9,093 nucleotides of DNA from CAYOHY01 sp964403885 (GTDB lineage Bacteria; Actinomycetota; Coriobacteriia; Anaerosomatales; PHET01): assembly GCA_964403885.1 (NCBI GenBank), contig CAYOHY010000066.1, positions 1-9,093 on the forward strand. The letters run 5' to 3'. The notes beneath the pieces are model-generated. The model saw only the letters and a program-made list of their open reading frames with translations, was not told the DNA's origin and did not search any database. Of this stretch, positions 1 to 4,938 are shown in pieces. Every line of letters begins with the position of its first letter. Position 1 is the first letter of the stretch. A program made the position numbers and the translations under genes.

Positions 1-1433
1 AGCGAGCGCACCATGTCCTGCAGCTCCTTGGCCTGGGCCGAGAGCTCCTCGCTCGCGCTGGCCGACTCCTCGGCGTTGGCGGCGTTGGACTGCGTGACGC
101 GGTCCATCTGCGCCACGGCGAGGTTGATCTGGTCGATGCCCTGGGCCTGCTCCTCGCTGCCGGCGGCGATCTCGCCTGCGAGCTCGGTCACGCGGTCGAT
201 GTTGTCGGCGATGCGCGCGAGGCTGTCGGACACGCGCTCGGACACCGCGACGCCCTCGTCGGCGGAGGACTGCGCGTCCTCGATCAGCGACGCGGTGCTC
301 TTGGCCGCCTCGGCGGAGCGCTGCGCGAGGCTGCGCACCTCCTCGGCCACCACGGCGAAGCCGCGACCGGCGTCGCCCGCACGCGCTGCCTCGACGGCGG
401 CGTTCAGGGCGAGCAGGTTGGTCTGGAAGGCGATCTCGTCGATCGTCTTGATGATCTTGGCGGTCGCGTTCGAGCGCTCCTTGATGCGGCTGATCGCCTC
501 GGTCATGTTCAGGACCGACTCGACGCCCTCAGAGGTGGCGCCCTGCGCGGAGCGCGACATCTCGTCGGCCAGGCGCGAGCTTGCGGCGTTCTGGCGGGTC
601 ATGCCGGCCATCTCCTCGAGCGAGCTCGACGTCTCCTCGATGTTGGCGGCCTGCTCGCTCGAGCCCTTCGCCAGCTGCTGGCTCGCCGAGGCGACCTGGT
701 TGCTCGCGCCGGAGACCTGCTCGGCGCCCTGGGTCAGGCCGGAGATGACGCGCTCGAGCGGCACGGTGATGCTGCGGGTGACGGCGATGGCGAGCACGAT
801 CGCGAGCAGGAAGCCGATGGACACGCCCAAAGTGGTGAGCATGATCGAGCGCTGGCCCACGTCATCGGCGGTGGTCATCTCGGACTCGGCGCGGGCGTGC
901 TCGTTGTCGATCATCTTGAACAGCGTGTCGATGGAGGCGTTGTAGGCGTCGTTCTCGGTGGTGGACTGGACCACGCGCGCCTGGTTGAGGTACTTGGGGT
1001 CGCCGGTCTGGTCGTAGCGGTCCCACAGCGCGACCACCTGGGCGTCGTAGCGCTTGAGCTCCGCCCACGCCTGGTTCATCCGCGGCATGAGCGCCTCGTT
1101 CGAGGGCGCGAGGAACTTCTCTTCGTACTTGGCGAGCGCCGCGTCGGCGTCGGCGTTGTTCTGCTTCCACGACTCCTTGTACTCGGCGGCGGTCTTGTCG
1201 TTGGTCACCAGCAGCAGTCCCTGGCTGTAGGTGAACATCGACTCCTGCATCGCCTGGAACTCACGGAGCGTGTCGATGCCGGGCAGGGCCTGCTCGGCGA
1301 TCGTGTCGCTGTGGGTCATGGTCGACTTCAGCCCCACATAGCCGATGACGCCCACGGCAAGCAGCATCACGCACACCGCGGTGAAGGCGAAGGTCAACTT
1401 CGCCGAGACGGACAGTCCGTTGAACCACTTCAT
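1..1433 (-). CDS. Methyl-accepting chemotaxis protein (3' end beyond window)
   Basis: Transmembrane chemoreceptor that senses a ligand outside the membrane and controls CheA through CheW. 477 codons are visible from the ATG at 1433, and the frame is open to the window edge. Order: short cytoplasmic start; TM1 about residues 13-35; a helical periplasmic sensor about 36-196 that resembles the four-helix-bundle class; TM2 about 197-219; a short HAMP-like helix (TRSITVPLERVISGL); then the long cytoplasmic coiled coil. The signalling tip at about 328-378 is diagnostic, with IDEIAFQTNLLALNAAVEAA followed by RAGDAGRGFAVVAEEVRSLA. Glu/Gln pairs such as EETSSSLEEM (267-275) are candidate methylation sites. 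The coding strand ends in a typical late-receptor stretch (EESASASEELSAQAKELQDM), so only a short C-terminus is probably missing. The start is supported by GGAGGG 7 bases upstream, inside the end of cheW. The ligand cannot be inferred. Receptor identity is very secure. Confidence 0.96.
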   Translation of the reverse strand, partial: MKWFNGLSVSAKLTFAFTAVCVMLLAVGVIGYVGLKSTMTHSDTIAEQALPGIDTLREFQAMQESMFTYSQGLLLVTNDKTAAEYKESWKQNNADADAALAKYEEKFLAPSNEALMPRMNQAWAELKRYDAQVVALWDRYDQTGDPKYLNQARVVQSTTENDAYNASIDTLFKMIDNEHARAESEMTTADDVGQRSIMLTTLGVSIGFLLAIVLAIAVTRSITVPLERVISGLTQGAEQVSGASNQVASASQQLAKGSSEQAANIEETSSSLEEMAGMTRQNAASSRLADEMSRSAQGATSEGVESVLNMTEAISRIKERSNATAKIIKTIDEIAFQTNLLALNAAVEAARAGDAGRGFAVVAEEVRSLAQRSAEAAKSTASLIEDAQSSADEGVAVSERVSDSLARIADNIDRVTELAGEIAAGSEEQAQGIDQINLAVAQMDRVTQSNAANAEESASASEELSAQAKELQDMVRS

Positions 1434-1436
1434 CGT

Positions 1437-1949
1437 CTAACCCTCCATGTCCGAAGCGTCGGCGCTGTTCGCCGCGCGCTCGATCAGTCCCGTTTCCGAG
1501 TGCTTCAGCACTTCGTCGATCTCAAGCAGCAGGACCACGCGATCCTCGACGCGCCCCACGCCGCGCAGGAACGCGGTGTCGACCGCGCCAAACTCAGGAG
1601 TGGGCTCGATGATGTCGTCGGTGAGGGCCACGACATCGGCCACCTCGTCCACGACAAAGCCCATGACCGCCTCGCGCTCGTCTCGGCGCACGGCGGCGAT
1701 GATGATGCAGGTGCGCTCGGTGCTGGGGGTGGGCTCGATGCCCAGGGCGCGCCTGAGCTCGACCACGGGGATGACTCGGCCGCGCAGGTTGACCACGCCG
1801 GCAACGGAGTCGGGAAGTCGGGGCACGCGCGTGACCGGCATGAGCCCCACGATCTCTTGGACCCGCAGGATGTCGAGGCCGTAGACCTCGCCCGCGAGGC
1901 CAAACGTGAGGTACTTGCCGGCGGCAGCGGCCGCTTCGGCGACAGACAT
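1437..1949 (-). CDS. cheW: Chemotaxis adaptor protein CheW
   Basis: Cytoplasmic scaffold that couples chemoreceptors to the kinase CheA. The 170-residue product is a single CheW-like domain of normal length: the first beta strand KYLTFGLAGEVYGLDI (12-27), IREIV-like helix VQEIVGLMP (30-38), the characteristic VNLRGRVIPVVELRRALG (53-70), then GFVVDEVADVVAL (97-109) and LLEIDEVL (141-148). A short acidic tail (about 160-170) follows the domain. The ATG at 1949 is preceded by GGGAGGAG about 7 bases away, an excellent site. The stop lies 3 bases before the receptor's start, so the two genes are translationally adjacent and surely cotranscribed. No CheA or other che gene is in view, so this may be a receptor-dedicated CheW or the edge of a larger cluster to the left. 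Confidence 0.96.
   Translation of the reverse strand: MSVAEAAAAAGKYLTFGLAGEVYGLDILRVQEIVGLMPVTRVPRLPDSVAGVVNLRGRVIPVVELRRALGIEPTPSTERTCIIIAAVRRDEREAVMGFVVDEVADVVALTDDIIEPTPEFGAVDTAFLRGVGRVEDRVVLLLEIDEVLKHSETGLIERAANSADASDMEG
1441..1446 (-). promoter_or_regulatory. Ribosome binding site of the chemoreceptor, inside cheW
   Basis: On the minus strand the sequence GGAGGG lies 7 bases before the receptor's ATG at 1433. It forms the last sense codons of cheW (Glu-Gly, then TAG). This fixes the receptor start and suggests translation of the two genes is coupled. Confidence 0.8.
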
Positions 1950-2100
1950 CTGGACACTCCTCCCGGTGAAACGACGAAGACGCCGTTGTAGCTTCTCGGC
2001 TGAATCTTCGGCTGGGTGGGGTGTCGTGCCGTATCAGGCGACGGAGCGGGAGGTGGTAAGGGTTTCCCTTGACCTTGTGGGACGCGCGGCCGGCGAGACG
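1950..2100. other. Intergenic region between response regulator end and cheW start
   Basis: This gap must hold the cheW promoter and any terminator for the response regulator gene, both on the minus strand. Beyond the cheW ribosome binding site (about 1957-1964) it shows the palindrome listed separately. It also has two minus-strand near-copies of a motif, GCCGAAGA (2005-2012) and GCCGAGAA (1993-2000). These resemble the -10 element of sigma-28 flagellar promoters (GCCGATAA), but neither has a TAAA element at the expected distance. I see no clear sigma-70 promoter and no hairpin followed by a T run. Confidence 0.6.
2055..2074. repeat. 20-base imperfect palindrome upstream of cheW
   Basis: On the minus strand it reads GGTCAAGGGAAACCCTTACC: arms GGT/ACC and AAGGG/CCCTT pair around an AAA loop, with one unpaired C. 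It starts 27 bases past the response regulator stop codon and about 105 bases upstream of the cheW start. No T run follows on either strand, so a standard intrinsic terminator is unlikely. It could be an operator for cheW-receptor transcription or a transcript-end structure. Confidence 0.5.
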
Positions 2101-2763
2101 CTACTCGTCGATGGAGATGAGGCCCTCTCGGACCGCGTACTTCACCAGCCCGGCCACGGTGAAGATGCCCAGGCGCTCCATGACCTGCCGCCGATGCGTC
2201 TCGACCGTCTTCACGCTCAGGCCCAGCTGCGTGGCGATCTCTTTGGTGGAGTTGCCCTCGCCGATGAGCTGCAGCACCTCGCGCTCGCGCGGCGACAGGA
2301 CCGAGGCCGGACCGGGCGCATTATCGCCGTCGGAACCCATGCGGCGCACGAGGTCGTCGACCACCACGTCGGCGACGTCAGGGGAGAGGTACACGCGGCC
2401 CGAGTGCACCACGCGAATGGCCTCGGCGAGCTCCTTGAAGGTGCTGTTCTTGAGCACGTAGCCGCGTGCGCCCGCCGCGAGCATCGCCGAGACGTACTGG
2501 CCGCGCGAGTGCATCGACAGCGCGATCACGCTCGTGTGTGGGCACTGCTCGAGCAGCTGCCGGGTCGCGTCGATGCCGTTGAGGTCGCGCATGCTGATGT
2601 CCATGACCACGATGTCAGGCCGCAGGTCAGACGCCGAGGAGACCGCATCGCGGCCGTTGTCGACCTCGCCGATGACCTCGATATCGGCCTGGCGGTCGAG
2701 CAGGCTGCGCAGCCCGTCTCGGATGATCTTGTGGTCGTCGGCGAGCAGTACGCGGATGCTCAT
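2101..2763 (-). CDS. NarL/FixJ-family response regulator
   Basis: Cytoplasmic DNA-binding transcription regulator, activated by phosphorylation. Numbering is from the ATG at 2763 (220 residues, normal for the family). The receiver domain (about 1-120) has the acidic pair D9-D10 (LLADDHK), the phosphoacceptor D55 (VVMDISM), S83 in the Thr/Ser switch position (VIALSMH) and the conserved K105 (GYVLKNST). A LuxR-type helix-turn-helix covers about 153-215, with LSPREREVLQLIGEGNSTKE and then LSVKTVETHR as recognition helix. All key residues are present, so it should be functional. An ATG one codon upstream (2766) is also possible but leaves only 1 base after the Shine-Dalgarno sequence. It is divergent from a HisKA_3 kinase, the kinase type that normally phosphorylates NarL-type regulators, so the two are probably partners. 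Targets are unknown; the neighbouring genes are candidates. Confidence 0.95.
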   Translation of the reverse strand: MSIRVLLADDHKIIRDGLRSLLDRQADIEVIGEVDNGRDAVSSASDLRPDIVVMDISMRDLNGIDATRQLLEQCPHTSVIALSMHSRGQYVSAMLAAGARGYVLKNSTFKELAEAIRVVHSGRVYLSPDVADVVVDDLVRRMGSDGDNAPGPASVLSPREREVLQLIGEGNSTKEIATQLGLSVKTVETHRRQVMERLGIFTVAGLVKYAVREGLISIDE

Positions 2764-2767
2764 CATG

Positions 2768-2773
2768 CCTCCC
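2768..2773 (-). promoter_or_regulatory. Ribosome binding site that decides the response regulator start
   Basis: GGGAGG on the minus strand lies 4 bases before the second of two tandem ATG codons (2763) but only 1 base before the first (2766). The product from 2763 begins MSIRVLLADDH, a usual beginning for this family, so the second ATG is preferred. Confidence 0.6.
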
Positions 2774-2792
2774 GGTCGCCACGCTCACCCGA

Positions 2793-2821
2793 AGCGTAGC
2801 ACCGAGCGCGCGGCGTGTCGC
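2793..2821 (-). promoter_or_regulatory. Candidate sigma-70-type promoter for the response regulator
   Basis: On the minus strand, GCGACA (2816-2821) is followed after exactly 17 bases by TACGCT (2793-2798), preceded by TGC as in an extended -10 element. Matches to TTGACA and TATAAT are four and three of six, with the most conserved positions kept. Predicted transcription would start about 20-25 bases before the start codon. It is a pattern match only. Confidence 0.35.
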
Positions 2822-2874
2822 ATGCGGTGGCGGTTGGCGTAGACTTGACCAAGCCGTTTGGGGGAGGCGAGAAC

Positions 2875-4935
2875 ATGGAGCGCGGTCGTGATATCCGCTG
2901 GGGCTGGCTGGCCGTGACTCTGGCTGCGCTCGCACTGTGCGTGCAGCTCATCATCAACGTCGCCGCCGTCGACCCCGTCGCTCGCAGCGTGATCTCGTTC
3001 GCCGCCGTCGCGGTGTCATCGGCCATCGCGTGCGTGATCGGGGTGATCGTGCGCCACGGCATCACCGGCCGAGACCGCCGCACGTGGTTCTTCCTCATCG
3101 TGACCACGCTTTCGGCGCTGTGCGCGTGGCTCTACGAGGGGTTTGTGGCCGCCGCGCAGGGCGAGCTCACGCGCTCGCCCACTCCCGAGGACGTGTTCTT
3201 CCTTGTGGCGATCGGTGCCCTGTTCCTCGTGGCCGTCGAGATCGCGAACCCGGCTCGGTCGCGCAAGATGAGGCTCGCCGGCAACGCGCTCGACTTTCTG
3301 GCGATCATGGGCGGCGTGTTCGTGGTGGGCTACATCCTCGTGCTGCGCCCGCTGGGCATCGTGATCCCCACCGTCAGCGTGAGCCGCGGCGTGCTGATGG
3401 CGATCTACTTCACCGCTCCGGTGGCGCTCGCGGTCTTCCCGGTCGTCTTCCGAGAGGACCCCTGGCCCAGGTGGATGGGGCTGGTCGCGCTGGGGATCGC
3501 TTTCCACGCAGCGTACGGGGTGCACGCGCTCATCGTCGTGGGGCGCCGAGAGTACTTCATCGGCTCGCCGGGTGTGCACCTGGCCCAGGCGTGGGTGATC
3601 GCGGGCAACATCGCCTTCGTGCTGGCGGGCATGCTGCGCCTTCGCCTGGCGCACAACGCGGAGCCCAGGCCCTCGGCAGAGCTGCCCTCGTGGCCGGGCA
3701 TCGTGATGCTCGTGCTGGCGATCCCGGGCGTGCCGTTGGCCGTGTACTACATGGTCGATCGCGCCGATCAGTTCTCGCGCGTCGTCATCGGCCTGAGCCT
3801 GAGCGCGATCGTCGCGATCCTCATGGTGCGCAGCGTGATGATCGCGTTCAGCGGCGTCGAGATCGAGACCGTGAAACACGAAGTGGGCCAGTACCGCGCG
3901 CTCGTCGAGAGCTCGCCCATCCCCGTAATCGTTGTCGACGTGGGCGGCCGGATCGTCTACGCCAACCTCGCCGCAGCGAACACCCTTGGTGCGTCGTCGG
4001 CCTACGACCTCATCGGTATGCGGCATGAGGAGCTGCTGGTGCCGGGGCCGGAGGGCATCGAGGCACGCTCTGACATCACCGCGATGTTGTCGCGCTTCGT
4101 GCGCTCGGGTGACGTCGCGGTGGTACCTCCGCGTCACCAGCGCTTGCGGCGGCTCGACGGCAGGCTGATCGACATCGAGCGCAGCGCCGCGCCCATCCGC
4201 TACGCCGGCGCGCCCGCGGCGCTCATCCAGGGCGCGGTGATCACCGAGCGCCTCGAGGCCGAGGCCAGATCGGCCGAGTATCGCGACCAGCTCAAGGCGC
4301 TCGCCGCGCAGCTCGTGGCCACCGAGGAACGCGAGCGGCATCGGCTGGCGCAGGCGCTGCACGACCAGGTCAGCCAACAGCTGGTGGTCGCGATCATGCG
4401 GCTCCAGGCCTACGGTCACGACGCCGGCGACCCGGAGGGCGACTTCGCGATCGCGCTGCAGATGCTCGACGAGGCGCTTGCCGAGACACGCGAGCTCACC
4501 ACCGAGCTCGCACCCCAGATGCTCTATGAGCTGGGGACCGCCGAGGCGCTCCGGTGGCTGTGCGCCTCGATGACCAAGTCGTTTGGGCTGTCGTGCGAGG
4601 TCGAGGGCGAGCTCGACGACGACGGGCTCGACGATGCCGTCCGCGCGCTGCTGTTCCGGTCAGTGCGCGAGCTTGCGATCAACGCGGTCAAGCACGCCCA
4701 GGCGCGCTCGCTCGTCATGAGTCTCGCGGGGACGACCGCCGAGGTGCGCATCACCGTCGGCGACGACGGGCGCGGCTTCGATGTGGGCGCGACCCGCAGA
4801 GCCGGCTCGTTCGGCCTCATGAGCATCGAGGAGAGCCTCGCGGCGCAGGGCGGGCGGCTCGAGATCGAGTCGGCGCCGGGCAGCGGCACCCGCGCCACGG
4901 TGGTGCTGCCGCGGTCCGTGGGCTCGGTCCTCTAG
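2875..4935 (+). CDS. Membrane sensor histidine kinase (ten-helix N-terminus, PAS, HisKA_3, HATPase)
   Basis: Autophosphorylating sensor kinase of 686 residues, in the inner membrane. The first about 325 residues contain about ten hydrophobic segments (approximately 10-32, 39-59, 71-91, 106-124, 139-165, 172-192, 200-222, 234-257, 274-293, 303-325) and match no sensor domain I recognise. A PAS-like domain follows at about 338-460 (ALVESSPIPVIVVDVGGRIV), then a coiled-coil linker. The HisKA_3 box has ERERHRLAQALHDQVSQQL, with phosphoacceptor H496 and the DxxxQ phosphatase signature D497-Q501. The ATPase domain (about 590-680) has N603 in the N box (RELAINAVKHA), DDGRGFD (630-636), GSFGL (644-648) and GSGTRATVVLP. 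The ATG at 2875 is chosen because GGGAGG lies 7 bases upstream; the frame is open further up without a better start. It is divergent from the NarL-type regulator, its likely partner. The 3' end stops 3 bases short of the convergent ligase gene. Confidence 0.94.
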   Translation: MERGRDIRWGWLAVTLAALALCVQLIINVAAVDPVARSVISFAAVAVSSAIACVIGVIVRHGITGRDRRTWFFLIVTTLSALCAWLYEGFVAAAQGELTRSPTPEDVFFLVAIGALFLVAVEIANPARSRKMRLAGNALDFLAIMGGVFVVGYILVLRPLGIVIPTVSVSRGVLMAIYFTAPVALAVFPVVFREDPWPRWMGLVALGIAFHAAYGVHALIVVGRREYFIGSPGVHLAQAWVIAGNIAFVLAGMLRLRLAHNAEPRPSAELPSWPGIVMLVLAIPGVPLAVYYMVDRADQFSRVVIGLSLSAIVAILMVRSVMIAFSGVEIETVKHEVGQYRALVESSPIPVIVVDVGGRIVYANLAAANTLGASSAYDLIGMRHEELLVPGPEGIEARSDITAMLSRFVRSGDVAVVPPRHQRLRRLDGRLIDIERSAAPIRYAGAPAALIQGAVITERLEAEARSAEYRDQLKALAAQLVATEERERHRLAQALHDQVSQQLVVAIMRLQAYGHDAGDPEGDFAIALQMLDEALAETRELTTELAPQMLYELGTAEALRWLCASMTKSFGLSCEVEGELDDDGLDDAVRALLFRSVRELAINAVKHAQARSLVMSLAGTTAEVRITVGDDGRGFDVGATRRAGSFGLMSIEESLAAQGGRLEIESAPGSGTRATVVLPRSVGSVL

Positions 4936-4938
4936 GGG

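Larger units (their letters stand above)
2764..2874. other. Divergent promoter region between regulator and kinase
   Basis: This 111-base gap must drive both genes of the two-component pair. It contains the candidate leftward promoter listed separately. A weak rightward -10-like hexamer TAGACT (2840-2845) has no convincing -35 element. The kinase's Shine-Dalgarno GGAGG (2863-2867) is 7 bases before its ATG. The short distance means any regulator bound here could affect both directions, including autoregulation. Confidence 0.6.

Noticed and set aside
13..945. A Ser/Ala-rich plus-strand open frame opposite the chemoreceptor.
   Set aside because: Composition is an artefact of reading the heptad-rich receptor coding sequence backwards. 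The minus-strand receptor is unambiguous.
897..1991. A plus-strand open frame crossing the receptor and cheW.
   Set aside because: It spans two certain genes and their junction on the other strand, and its product is His/Val/Gly/Asp-rich without motifs.
2815..2874. A longer kinase start at the GTG at 2815.
   Set aside because: The extra 20 residues would translate the Shine-Dalgarno sequence of the ATG at 2875, and no ribosome binding site was noted before 2815.
3016..4419. A minus-strand open frame of 467 codons opposite the kinase.
   Set aside because: Low-complexity His/Arg/Asp-rich product and no ribosome binding site. The kinase on the other strand has every family motif.
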